Source: Skermania piniformis (GTDB lineage Bacteria > Actinomycetota > Actinomycetes > Mycobacteriales > Mycobacteriaceae). Taken from it: a DNA stretch of 64,000 nucleotides. Both the position numbers and the translations under genes were made by a program. Below, piece after piece: positions 27,446 to 36,520 of this stretch. The stretch covers positions 310,001 to 374,000 of the forward strand of contig NZ_CP079105.1 in the NCBI RefSeq assembly GCF_019285775.1, read 5' to 3'. The notes under the pieces were generated by a model that was not told the origin of the DNA, made no database searches, and worked only from the letters and a program-made list of their open reading frames with translations. Each line of letters begins with the position of its first letter. Position 1 is the first letter of the stretch.

Positions 27446-27610
27446 CCCGCTGGAAGCCATCGGTCCTGGTCGGGGCAGGAATCGGTCTCACCGGCGAACG
27501 CCGCCCCGTGTGATGACGAGTTCACTTCGGGGCAGTCGTCGGGCAACATCGGCTCCCTACCTTCGGCTTTACCCGCGAGATTCGTGGGTTGCCGGCACGA
27601 GGAGGCGACG

Positions 27611-29002
27611 ATGTCGCGGTTGACGCCGATGTCGCGAGCACACACGATCACCGACTGGGATCCCGAGGATCGCATCGCGTGGGACGGCGGGGGTGCCCGG
27701 ATCGCCCGGCGCAACCTGATCTGGTCGGTGGTCGCCGAACACGTGGGCTTCTCGGTGTGGTCCCTGTGGTCGGTGATGGTGCTGTTCATGCCGGAGAACG
27801 TCTACGGGCTGAGCACCGCGGACAAGTTTCTGGTAGCCGCGACCGCGACCCTGGTCGGGGCGTTGCTCCGGCTGCCCTACACCCTGGCCACCGCCCGGTT
27901 CGGCGGGCGTAACTGGACGATCTTCAGCGCCCTCGTGCTGTCCGTCCCGGTGATCGCAACGATCGTGATCCTGGCCAATCCGGGCGCACCGCTGTGGGTG
28001 TACCTGGTCTGCGCGGCGGCGACCGGTTTCGGCGGTGGCAACTTCGCCTCCTCGATGACCAACATCAATGCCTTCTTCCCGCAGCGGCTGAAGGGCTGGG
28101 CGCTCGGCGTGAACGCCGGCGGCGGCAACATCGGCGTTCCCGCGGTGCAGCTGGTCGGCCTGCTGGTGATCGCGGTGGCCGGGAACCGGGAACCGTACTG
28201 GGTCTGCGCGGTGTATCTGGTCCTGCTGGTCGTCGCCGGCATCGGTGCCGCCCTGTTCATGGACAATCTGCAGGTTCCGACGGTCGACAAGGCCGCGATG
28301 CTCGCCGCGGTGCGGCACCGCCAGACCTGGCTCGTCTCGCTGCTCTACATCGGCACCTTCGGGTCGTTCATCGGTTTCTCGTTCGCCTTCGGTCAGGTGC
28401 TGCAGGCCGGCTTCCGCGCCGACGGCGACACCGCGGCGCAAGCCTCGCTGCATGCCGCGCAGATCGCGTTCATCGGTCCGCTGCTCGGCTCGCTGTCCCG
28501 GGTGTACGGCGGCAAGCTCGCCGATCGGCTCGGCGGTGGTCGGGTCACGCTGGTCACGTTCGGCGGGATGATTCTCGGTGCGCTGGTGCTGGTCGCCGGC
28601 TCCACGATCGGCAGTGGCAGCGTGCCCGTGCTGGTGCCCGGCTTCATCCTGTTGTTCCTGCTCAGCGGCATCGGGAACGGCTCGGTGTATAAAATGATCC
28701 CGTCGATCTTCGAGGCCGAGGCCCGGTCGATGGATGCCGACGAGGCGGCCCGCGCGCGTCACTCGCGGGCGATGTCCGGCGCGGTCATCGGGATCGCCGG
28801 TGCGATCGGCGGGCTCGGCGGAGTCGGGATCAACCTGGCGTTGCGCGCGTCCTACCAGGCGAGCGGCGCCGCGACCACAGCATTCTGGTTGTTTGCCGGC
28901 TTCTATCTGCTGGCCGCCGGGGTTACCTGGCGGGTCTACGTGCGTCGGCCCACCGCCGGTGCGGCCGAGACCGGGCCGGCCCTGGTGCCCGCCCGCGGAT
29001 GA
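27611..29002 (+). CDS. narK: Nitrate/nitrite transporter, NarK (NNP) family
   Basis: A 463-residue major-facilitator protein with about 12 transmembrane segments. The nitrate signature is clear: GFGGGNFASSMTNINAFFP and GWALGVNAGGGNIGVP. It imports nitrate or exchanges it for nitrite. The ATG at 27611 has GAGGAGG 7 bases upstream; the upstream extension of the open frame is not needed. Downstream are a HemD-like regulator and a sirohydrochlorin chelatase-like gene, the same trio as M. tuberculosis narK3-Rv0260c-Rv0259c. The nitrate and nitrite reductases lie 15 kb further on. Confidence 0.93.
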   Translation: MSRLTPMSRAHTITDWDPEDRIAWDGGGARIARRNLIWSVVAEHVGFSVWSLWSVMVLFMPENVYGLSTADKFLVAATATLVGALLRLPYTLATARFGGRNWTIFSALVLSVPVIATIVILANPGAPLWVYLVCAAATGFGGGNFASSMTNINAFFPQRLKGWALGVNAGGGNIGVPAVQLVGLLVIAVAGNREPYWVCAVYLVLLVVAGIGAALFMDNLQVPTVDKAAMLAAVRHRQTWLVSLLYIGTFGSFIGFSFAFGQVLQAGFRADGDTAAQASLHAAQIAFIGPLLGSLSRVYGGKLADRLGGGRVTLVTFGGMILGALVLVAGSTIGSGSVPVLVPGFILLFLLSGIGNGSVYKMIPSIFEAEARSMDADEAARARHSRAMSGAVIGIAGAIGGLGGVGINLALRASYQASGAATTAFWLFAGFYLLAAGVTWRVYVRRPTAGAAETGPALVPARG

Positions 29003-29076
29003 GGTCGTCGGTGCTGCCGGTCTGGCAGGCTGGAGGGCCGGTGGCAGCACGGATGGATGACGGGAGACAGGGCCGA

Positions 29077-30207
29077 ATGACCGAGCGCGACCCGCTGCTG
29101 GGCTTCACGGTGGCGATCACCGCGGCCCGGCGGGCCGACGAATTCGGCGCGATGTTGCGGCGGCGCGGCGCGGCGGTGCTGTCCGCGCCGGCGATCGCGA
29201 TGGTTCCGCTGGCCGACGACGCGCAGCTCCGGATCGCCACCGACGAGCTGCTGACGCAGCCACCGGACGTGCTGATCGCGACCACCGGGATCGGGTTCCG
29301 CGGTTGGGTGGCGGCAGCCGAGGGCTGGGGATTGGCGCCGGCGTTGCTGGAGGTGCTCGGTCGGGCTCGGGTGATCTCGCGCGGGCCGAAGGCGACCGGT
29401 GCGCTGCGGGCCGCCGGCCTGCGCGAGGAGTGGTCGCCGGCGTCGGAGTCGTCGGCCGAAGTGCTCGAGCATCTCGGTCCGGCGGAGCTCGCCGGGCGTC
29501 GGGTTGCGGTTCAGCTGCACGGCGCCACCGATCGTTGGGACCCGGCCCCGGGCTTCCTCGATGTGCTGGCCGAGCGCGGCGCGACGGTGGTTCCAGTGCC
29601 GGTGTACCGCTGGCAGTCGCCGCCCGACTCGGCGGCGCTCGACGGGTTGATCGAACGGATCGCGCTGTCCCAGGTGGATGCCGTTGCCTTCACCTCGGCG
29701 CCGGCGGTCGCGTCGTTGCTGCTCCGGGCCGACGAACTCCAGCTCGGTGCCAGCGTGCGCAGTGCGCTTTCCGGGCCGGTCACGGTGTTCTGCGTCGGCC
29801 CGGTCACGGCCGGCCCGTTGGACCGGATCGGGGTGCCGACGGTGGTTGCCACCCGGATGCGGCTGGGTGCGCTGGCTCGGTTGATCGAGGAGGAGCTGCC
29901 GCGCCGCCGGGCGGTGTTGGCGGTGGCGGGGCATAGGTTGGGGCTGCGCGCGTGCGGCGCCGTGGTGGACGGAGACTACCGGGAGCTGACCCCGAATTCG
30001 CTGTTGCTGCTGCGTTTGCTGGCCCGGGAGCCGGGCGCGGTGATCACCCGCGACGAGGTGTTGCAGGTCCTCGGCGGGAACGATCCGCATGCGGTGGAGG
30101 CCGCCGTGGCCCGACTGCGCGGCGGTCTCGGGAGCAAGGAACTGGTCGCCACGGTGGTCAAGCGCGGCTACCGGCTGCCGATCGACGAACCGGAGCTGCC
30201 GTCATGA
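29077..30207 (+). CDS. HemD-like (uroporphyrinogen-III synthase) / winged-helix regulator
   Basis: A 376-residue fusion. Residues 1-265 have the bilobed HemD fold (GFTVAITAARRADEFGAMLR, then LHGATDRWDP and AVAFTSAPAVASLLL). The last 95 or so residues form an OmpR-type winged helix: LTPNSLLLLRLLAREPGAV and VEAAVARLRGGLGSK, ending VKRGYRLP. M. tuberculosis Rv0260c has this architecture. The HemD part may sense a tetrapyrrole precursor or make uroporphyrinogen III for siroheme; the wing suggests DNA binding. In this context it probably tunes nitrate/nitrite assimilation to siroheme supply (inference). The ATG at 29077 has a weak ribosome binding site; two upstream starts exist. The stop overlaps the next start (ATGA). 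Confidence 0.87.
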   Translation: MTERDPLLGFTVAITAARRADEFGAMLRRRGAAVLSAPAIAMVPLADDAQLRIATDELLTQPPDVLIATTGIGFRGWVAAAEGWGLAPALLEVLGRARVISRGPKATGALRAAGLREEWSPASESSAEVLEHLGPAELAGRRVAVQLHGATDRWDPAPGFLDVLAERGATVVPVPVYRWQSPPDSAALDGLIERIALSQVDAVAFTSAPAVASLLLRADELQLGASVRSALSGPVTVFCVGPVTAGPLDRIGVPTVVATRMRLGALARLIEEELPRRRAVLAVAGHRLGLRACGAVVDGDYRELTPNSLLLLRLLAREPGAVITRDEVLQVLGGNDPHAVEAAVARLRGGLGSKELVATVVKRGYRLPIDEPELPS

Positions 30208-30896
30208 CAACTCTGCTCGTCGCACACGGCACCCGGAGCGCGGCCGGGGTGGCGGGGATATCGGAGCTGGCGGCGGCGGTGTCGGCGAATTCCGCCGGCC
30301 CGGTCCAGCTGGCTTTCGTCGATGTCCTCGGCCCGCATCCCACGCAGGTCCTGGCCGGACTGGGCGATCACCCGGTGGTGCTGGTCCCGCTGTTCCTCTC
30401 CAGCGGATATCACGTCCGGGTGGACGTCCCGGCCGCAGTGACGGACTCGGCGCATTCGCGGGTCACGGTGACGCGGGCACTCGGCCCGTCGCCGGAGTTG
30501 GCTCGGGCGATGCTGGATCGTCTGCTCGGCGCCGGCTGGCGGCCCGGCGATGCGGTCGTGCTGGCTGCGGCCGGAACGTCGGATCGGCACGCTCAGGGCG
30601 ATGTGCGGGCGGCCGCAGCAATGTTGTCCGCACTGGTCGGCAGCCGGGTTCGGATCGCGTTCGCGGCACCCAGCCGCGGCGGTGGCGGTTATCCGCCGGT
30701 GGCCGAGGTCGTCCGGCAGGCTCGAATCGGCGGTCGCCGGGTGGCCGTCGCGTCGTATCTGCTGGCCGAAGGTCTGTTCCAACAGCGACTACGGGAGTGC
30801 GGCGCCGACGTCGTGGCCGAGCCGTTGGGGATTCATCCGGCGGTCGTCCGGTTGATCGCTCGGCGGCGGGGCGAGGCGGTGCTGGTCGCCGCCTGA
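30204..30896 (+). CDS. Sirohydrochlorin chelatase-like (CbiX/SirB) protein
   Basis: A 230-residue chelatase-fold protein. TLLVAHGTRSAAGVAGISEL carries the N-terminal metal-binding histidine, and VPLFLSSGYHVRVDVPAAV the second conserved histidine; a second half repeats the fold. It would insert ferrous iron into sirohydrochlorin to make siroheme, the cofactor of NirB. Cobalt insertion for cobalamin is the alternative, but no cobalamin genes are near. It overlaps the HemD-like regulator by 4 bases and is the last gene before the iron-box operon. Confidence 0.88.
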   Translation: MTTLLVAHGTRSAAGVAGISELAAAVSANSAGPVQLAFVDVLGPHPTQVLAGLGDHPVVLVPLFLSSGYHVRVDVPAAVTDSAHSRVTVTRALGPSPELARAMLDRLLGAGWRPGDAVVLAAAGTSDRHAQGDVRAAAAMLSALVGSRVRIAFAAPSRGGGGYPPVAEVVRQARIGGRRVAVASYLLAEGLFQQRLRECGADVVAEPLGIHPAVVRLIARRRGEAVLVAA

Positions 30897-30969
30897 CCGG
30901 GCGGTGGTCCCCATTCTCCCGGGTGCCCCGGGTAGGGCGGCGGCTTCTCGCGGAGCGCAGGAGATGGAA

Positions 30970-30988
30970 TTAGCTTAGGCTAAGCTAT
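30970..30988 (+). promoter_or_regulatory. DtxR/IdeR iron box upstream of the gltB-like operon
   Basis: TTAGCTTAGGCTAAGCTAT matches 16 of 19 positions of the DtxR/IdeR consensus TTAGGTTAGGCTAACCTAA and is itself an inverted repeat centred on one base. It ends 31 bases before the TTG start of the GltB-like gene and overlaps TANNNT-like -10 candidates (for example TAAGCT at 30981). This arrangement usually means repression when iron is plentiful. Confidence 0.85.
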
Positions 30989-31019
30989 CTATTCCTGGCG
31001 AACGAGGAGACCGACGGAT

Positions 31020-34000
31020 TTGAACGGCCTGTACGACCCGAGCCAGGAGCGGAGTTCCTGCGGTGTCGGATTCCTGACTCGCAAGGACGGCGTACAGAGC
31101 CACGACGTGATCGGCAAGCTGCACCAGGCGCTCTGCGCGGTGCCACATCGCGGTGGGATGTCGGCCGAGGGAGTGGGCGACGGCGCCGGCGTGAACCTGG
31201 ATCTGTCGGTGGGCTTCTTCCGCGAGTTGACCGGGTATCCGGATCTGGAGCCGGGTGACTTCGGGGTCGGCAACTTCTTCCTGCCGAACGATCCGGCGTT
31301 CCATGCCGAGGCGGTGGCGGTGATCGAGGCCGCGCTGGACCAGCAGGGTTTCGAGATCCTGTGTCGGCGTGACATACCCGTGGACGCGTCGGCGGTCCGT
31401 ACCGCTGCCGCGAAGTATCAGCTGCCGATCCGGCAGTGGGTGTTCCGCACCGGTGGGGAAGATGTCGACCGGCGGATCCATGATGCGCTGACGACCATCG
31501 AGGAACCCGCATACACCCGCGCGGACCTGCTCGGTCTCTACCCGCTGTCGCTCAGCGCCCGTACCCAGGTACTCAAGGGCCGACTCAACTCCGGGGAGGT
31601 CGTGCCGTACTTCCGCGATCTGAGCGACCCGCGGATGGCGGTGCACACGGTGTTCTTCCACACTCGGTTCTCCACCAACACGGCGCCGAATATGACGATG
31701 GCCCAGCCATTTCGGCTGGTAGCGCATAACGGTGAGCTGAACACCGACAAGAAGAACCGACTGTCGGAGAACGCGATCGCCCGCGCCCGCAATCGCGCCG
31801 TCATCCGCCCGGCCGGGCAATCGGACAGCTGCCGGCTGGATCAGACCCTGCAGAACCGGGTGCTCGAGGACGGCCTGGACCTGGTGACCGCCGTCGTCGC
31901 GATGATGCCGCCGGCCTGGGAGAACGATCGCACCCTCAGCCCCGCGGTGACCGCGATGCTGGAGTATTTCAGCCTGTACGAGGAGAAGAACGACGGTCCG
32001 GCAGCGTTGATCTTCGGCGATGGCGCCATCATCGGAGCTCGGCTCGATCGACTCGGTCTGCGCCCGTTGCGCACCGTCGAGACCGCCGAGTATCTGGGGG
32101 TGATGTCGGAGGCGGGCCAGGTGGACTTCCCGCCCGGCACCGTGCTGCGGCGCGGTCGGATCGAGGCCGGCGGCATGCTGTTCTACGATCACGCGCAGGG
32201 TCGCTCGTTCGGCACCACCGAGGCGCTCGAGCAGCTCGCCGCGCGGCATGATTACCCGGCGCTGCTGGCCCGGGCGCGGGTCGAGCTGGCCGACCTCCCC
32301 CCGGTCCCCTCGGAGAACCAGCTTTCCCCGGCCCGGTACAACGGCGATCTGACCCGGCATCAGCGCTATGTCGCCTACTCGCTCAATCAGGAGAGTTTCA
32401 AGTTCCTGATGGATCCGATGCTCGCCACCGGGCAGGAGAAGATCTCCGCGATGGGCTACGGCGCTGCGATCAACGCGTTGGCCAATCAGGAAGGCGGGGT
32501 TGCCAAGTACTTCTCGCAGCGGTTCGCGCAGGTGACCAACCCGCCGCTGGACAGCATCCGGGAAGCCGACGGGATGACGCTGCGGGTCGCGCTCGGTGCC
32601 AAACCGAACAGCGGCGCGCCGCCCGCGCCACAGATCGTGGTGCGGTCGCCGCTGCTCTCCCACCTGGACATGCTCAAGCTCCGGGAGCAAGACCGGACTC
32701 CGTTGGCCCGGTTCGACATCCGGTATCGAGCCGACCTCGACGACGCGACGGCGAACGAGACGGCGCTGGTCGATGCGGTGGACGCGCTGTGCGATCGGAT
32801 CGAAGCCTTCGCCCGGGAGCGCGGCGGAATCGCCGTGCTCACCGACCGGCATGTCAGCCGGGAACTCGCCGCGATGCCGCTGATCCTGGTGGTGTCGGCG
32901 GTCAATCAGCGGCTGATCGAGGAGGGGCTACGGCTGCGGGTCTCGTTGATCGCCGAGAGCGGCCAGCTCTGTTCATCGCACCACATCGCCGCCACCCTCG
33001 GTTTCGGTGCCTCGGCGGTCTACCCGTTGGCGGTACGGATGCGGGCCGAGGAGAAGTACGGGGAGCAAGCCGACCAGGCGTTCGGGCATTTCGCCAAGGC
33101 CGCCGAGAAGTCGTTGCTGAAGACGATGGGAAAGGTCGGCCTCTGCACCGCCGAGAGCTACATCGGCGGCGAGTTCTTCGAGCCGAACTACCTCGACACC
33201 GGCGATCCGGTCCTGCGCCGGTACTTTCCGAATGTCGTTGCTCCGGTGGCCGGGGTCGGGTTTGCGACGATCGCCGAGGCCACCGCGGCCTGGCACGCTC
33301 GCGCGCTGCTGGTCACGTCGGAGCAGGACGTGCCGCTGCTCGGCCTGTTCAAGGAACGCGCCGAAGGTGCCGGACACTCCTACGGCACCACCGCGGTGCG
33401 CGGCTTCGTCGACCTGACCGAAGAGCCGATCGCCTTCGACGACACCGGCCGGCCGGACAACCCGGATATGGCCGATGCCAGCTACCTGCGCCTGCTCCCG
33501 CTGAATCAACTCGAGCGCGCGTTCGGCCTGGACGATCGCGCATACCGCAACACCAGCTTCGACGCGCTCACCCCGCGGGCGATCGACAGTTTCGACATCA
33601 CCCCCGGCTACCGGAACTTCGTGTTCGCCATCACCGCCGAACGCAGCCGCCGCCCGGCCGCGCTGCGCGATGTGCTGGCACTGCCGGCAGACGTCAACTT
33701 TGCGCGTACCGCGGACGACTTCACCCGGGAGCTGGGCCAGTTCGCCCCCGTCGGCAACAACGAGATCCTGGTCCGTGGGCTCGCCTGCGCCGCCCGGGAC
33801 GGTGGATTCAGCGTCCAGCTGACGCAGGGCCCGGACCGGCTCGCGGCCCTGGCGGAGTCGCTGCACGCCCGGTTCGGCGCCGATATCGTCGAATCGCGCA
33901 TCGACCCGGCGGGTGACGCCGCCGCGCTGTGGATCCGGGCGACCGGGTCGGCGCACGCGCAGCTCGCTCGGCTCCGGACGGCGCCCGCGTCGATTCCGCT

Positions 34001-36503
34001 GCATCAGGTCCAGCCGGCCAGCGAGATCACCCGAACCCTCACCTCCGGTGCGATGAGTCACGGCGCGCTCGTCGCACGCGCCCACGAGGCGGTATCGCAC
34101 GGCACCAACATGGTCGGTGGGTTGTCCAACTGCGGCGAGGGCGGCGAACACATCACCCGGTACGGCACCATCCGCGGCTCACGGATCAAGCAGTTCGCCT
34201 CCGGCCGGTTCGGTGTCTGGTCCGGCTATCTCGCCGACCCGATGTTGCAGGAGCTGGAAATCAAGATCGGCCAGGGGGCGAAGCCCGGCGAGGGTGGTCA
34301 GCTGCCGGCGTCGAAGGTGACCGTGGATATCGCCGCGGCTCGCGGCGGCACCCCCGGCGTCGAACTCGTTTCCCCACCACCACATCACGACACCTACTCG
34401 ATCGAGGACCTGGCGCAGCTGATCCACGACTGCAAGGCCGCGCGGGTGCGGGTGATCGTCAAGCTGGTCTCGTCGGAAGGGATCGGCACCATCGCGGTCG
34501 GCGTCGCGAAGGCCGGCGCGGACGTGATCAACGTGGCCGGCAACACCGGTGGCACCGGCGCCGCGGCCGTCACCAGCCTCAAGTACGCCGGTCGATCCGC
34601 CGAGATCGGCGTGGCCGAAGTGCATCAGGCATTGTGTGCCAACGGTATCCGGCAGAAGGTGGTCCTGCGCTGTTCCGGCGCGCACCAGACCGCGAGCGAT
34701 GTGGTGAAGTCGGCGCTGCTCGGCGCGGACAGCTTCGAGTTCGGCACGACCGCGCTGATGATGCTCAAGTGCGTGATGGCGAAGAACTGCAACATCAAGT
34801 GTCCCGCCGGACTGACCACCAATCCCGAAGTGTTCGCCGGTGATCCGCGTGCGCTCGGTCAGTACCTGCTGAACATCGCACACGAGGTGCGGGAGATTCT
34901 CGCCACCCTCGGCATGGTGTCGTTACGCGCCGCGCGGGGCCGCAGCGACCTGCTGCAGCTGCTCAACCATCCGTCCGGCATCGGGACGTTGGATCTGCGC
35001 CGAATGCTCGCGGTTGCCGCCGAGGTGGTCGTCGAGCACCCGGTCTACCTGGAGAAGGACTACTCGATCGACGACGCCTTCCTCGACCAGCTCGATCCGG
35101 CCGGATTCGATGCCGCGGGAATCGATCTCGCGCCGGTGCGGCTGACCAACCGGCACAAGAGCGTCGGCGGTCAGCTCGCGGTGGACCTCGAACGGATGCT
35201 CAATCATCCGGGTCGGGCCGGTGGCGCGGTGATCGTCGACGATCGGGGGCGGCGCTACCTGCCGCCGGACTCGATCCGGATCGTCAGCACGGGTTCGGCC
35301 GGGCAGAGCTACGGGGTGTTCTGCACCGACGGAATGTCGCTGGCCCACACCGGTACCTGCAACGACGGGGTCGGCAAGGGCGCCTGCGGTGGCAGCATCG
35401 TGGTTCGCTCCCCGGGCGGCGGTTCGATCGCCCCCGACGCCAACGTGTTGATCGGCAACTTTGCGCTGTTCGGCGCCTCGGGCGGACGGCTGTTCGTCGA
35501 AGGGCAGGCCGGGGATCGGTTCGCGGTCCGCAACTCCGGTGCCACCGCGGTGGTGGAGGGCGTCGGCGAGTTCCTCTGCGAGTACATGACCAACGGCGCC
35601 GTCCTCAATATCGGCGGGTTCGGCAAAGGTGTCGCCAACGGGATGAGTGGCGGGTTCCTCTACCAGTACGACCCGGCCGGTCGGCTGCCGGCCGAGGTGA
35701 GCCGTGATTCGGTCCTGCTGCGGCCGATCGGCGACGCCGCGTATCACGAGCTGGCGGCCCGCACCTTGCTGGAATGGCATGTGGCGGCTACTGATTCGGC
35801 ACGCGGTCGGGAGCTGTTGGCCGACTGGCCGAACACTCGGCGGCATCTGGTCTACGCCATGCCGCGCGCGCTGTTGCTCTACCAGGATGCCGATGCGATC
35901 CTCGCCGCCAAGACCCGCAAGGAGCTGCTCGACGAACTCGCCGCCGCGCTCGCCGGGTATCAGGTGCACAAGGTGCAGTGCTCCTACCGGGACCGGGCGA
36001 CGGTGATCGACGGCTCGGTTCCGGCCTACGGCGATACCGACACCGAGCAGATGTACCGCCTGCTGAACACCTACACGGTGGTGAACTTTGCCCAGCAGCT
36101 CGCGCTGCAGCGGACGCCGGCGGTCACCGAACTGCGCGATCCCCGGATCGGTTCGGCGGTGCGAAATCTGATCCTCACCGAAGACTTCTTCCTGATCCAG
36201 CGACTGCAGCGGTACGCGCGGGAGGCGATCGACGGCTTCGACGACGAGGAACTGGCGGTGCTGGTCGCGAACAAGCGGCTCACCGATTACAAGGATGCGT
36301 TGCGGCGGCGCAACGTTCGCTCGATGGACAGCCCCGGCACCTACGGCTGGGTGTTGCATCAGAGTGCGAAGAACGTCGACCGGATCGGCCGGTTGCCGTC
36401 CTTCGAGGAGCTGTTCTGCCAGCGCGCGATCCCGGTGGTCGCCCTGCCGGCACCGGCCGGCGCCGGCGGCAGCTCCCGACGAGATCCGGTGCGGAGCAGA
36501 TGA
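31020..36503 (+). CDS. gltB: Divergent glutamate-synthase large-subunit-like protein
   Basis: A 1827-residue GltB homologue, larger than the usual 1500 or so. After a 13-residue propeptide comes the Ntn glutaminase nucleophile Cys14 in SSCGVGFLTRKDG, with HRGGMSAEGVGDGAG and AHNGELNTDKKNR. The FMN synthase domain shows GQGAKPGEGGQLPASKV, SPPPHHDTYSIEDLAQLI and GNTGGTGAAAVTSLK. The iron-sulphur cysteines are Cys1251, Cys1257 and Cys1261; the last gap is one residue shorter than in known GltB. A GXGXG beta-helix-like region and about 250 extra C-terminal residues follow. No gltD is present; a diflavin reductase replaces it. The TTG start has GAGGAGA 9 bases upstream. It is first in an operon behind an iron box. 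It probably makes glutamate, though a changed acceptor is possible. Confidence 0.88.
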   Translation: MNGLYDPSQERSSCGVGFLTRKDGVQSHDVIGKLHQALCAVPHRGGMSAEGVGDGAGVNLDLSVGFFRELTGYPDLEPGDFGVGNFFLPNDPAFHAEAVAVIEAALDQQGFEILCRRDIPVDASAVRTAAAKYQLPIRQWVFRTGGEDVDRRIHDALTTIEEPAYTRADLLGLYPLSLSARTQVLKGRLNSGEVVPYFRDLSDPRMAVHTVFFHTRFSTNTAPNMTMAQPFRLVAHNGELNTDKKNRLSENAIARARNRAVIRPAGQSDSCRLDQTLQNRVLEDGLDLVTAVVAMMPPAWENDRTLSPAVTAMLEYFSLYEEKNDGPAALIFGDGAIIGARLDRLGLRPLRTVETAEYLGVMSEAGQVDFPPGTVLRRGRIEAGGMLFYDHAQGRSFGTTEALEQLAARHDYPALLARARVELADLPPVPSENQLSPARYNGDLTRHQRYVAYSLNQESFKFLMDPMLATGQEKISAMGYGAAINALANQEGGVAKYFSQRFAQVTNPPLDSIREADGMTLRVALGAKPNSGAPPAPQIVVRSPLLSHLDMLKLREQDRTPLARFDIRYRADLDDATANETALVDAVDALCDRIEAFARERGGIAVLTDRHVSRELAAMPLILVVSAVNQRLIEEGLRLRVSLIAESGQLCSSHHIAATLGFGASAVYPLAVRMRAEEKYGEQADQAFGHFAKAAEKSLLKTMGKVGLCTAESYIGGEFFEPNYLDTGDPVLRRYFPNVVAPVAGVGFATIAEATAAWHARALLVTSEQDVPLLGLFKERAEGAGHSYGTTAVRGFVDLTEEPIAFDDTGRPDNPDMADASYLRLLPLNQLERAFGLDDRAYRNTSFDALTPRAIDSFDITPGYRNFVFAITAERSRRPAALRDVLALPADVNFARTADDFTRELGQFAPVGNNEILVRGLACAARDGGFSVQLTQGPDRLAALAESLHARFGADIVESRIDPAGDAAALWIRATGSAHAQLARLRTAPASIPLHQVQPASEITRTLTSGAMSHGALVARAHEAVSHGTNMVGGLSNCGEGGEHITRYGTIRGSRIKQFASGRFGVWSGYLADPMLQELEIKIGQGAKPGEGGQLPASKVTVDIAAARGGTPGVELVSPPPHHDTYSIEDLAQLIHDCKAARVRVIVKLVSSEGIGTIAVGVAKAGADVINVAGNTGGTGAAAVTSLKYAGRSAEIGVAEVHQALCANGIRQKVVLRCSGAHQTASDVVKSALLGADSFEFGTTALMMLKCVMAKNCNIKCPAGLTTNPEVFAGDPRALGQYLLNIAHEVREILATLGMVSLRAARGRSDLLQLLNHPSGIGTLDLRRMLAVAAEVVVEHPVYLEKDYSIDDAFLDQLDPAGFDAAGIDLAPVRLTNRHKSVGGQLAVDLERMLNHPGRAGGAVIVDDRGRRYLPPDSIRIVSTGSAGQSYGVFCTDGMSLAHTGTCNDGVGKGACGGSIVVRSPGGGSIAPDANVLIGNFALFGASGGRLFVEGQAGDRFAVRNSGATAVVEGVGEFLCEYMTNGAVLNIGGFGKGVANGMSGGFLYQYDPAGRLPAEVSRDSVLLRPIGDAAYHELAARTLLEWHVAATDSARGRELLADWPNTRRHLVYAMPRALLLYQDADAILAAKTRKELLDELAAALAGYQVHKVQCSYRDRATVIDGSVPAYGDTDTEQMYRLLNTYTVVNFAQQLALQRTPAVTELRDPRIGSAVRNLILTEDFFLIQRLQRYAREAIDGFDDEELAVLVANKRLTDYKDALRRRNVRSMDSPGTYGWVLHQSAKNVDRIGRLPSFEELFCQRAIPVVALPAPAGAGGSSRRDPVRSR

Positions 36504-36520
36504 AGTGCGGAGCAGATGAA
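36489..36520 (+). repeat. Exact 16-bp tandem duplication at the gltB/diflavin junction
   Basis: GTGCGGAGCAGATGAA occurs twice (36489-36504, 36505-36520). The first copy supplies the gltB-like stop TGA and the second the ATG of the next gene. Without the duplication the two genes would overlap as ATGA. Confidence 0.92.

Noticed and set aside
27446-27610. GlnR box before narK
   Set aside because: No GTnAC/GAAAC pair with 11-base spacing could be found.
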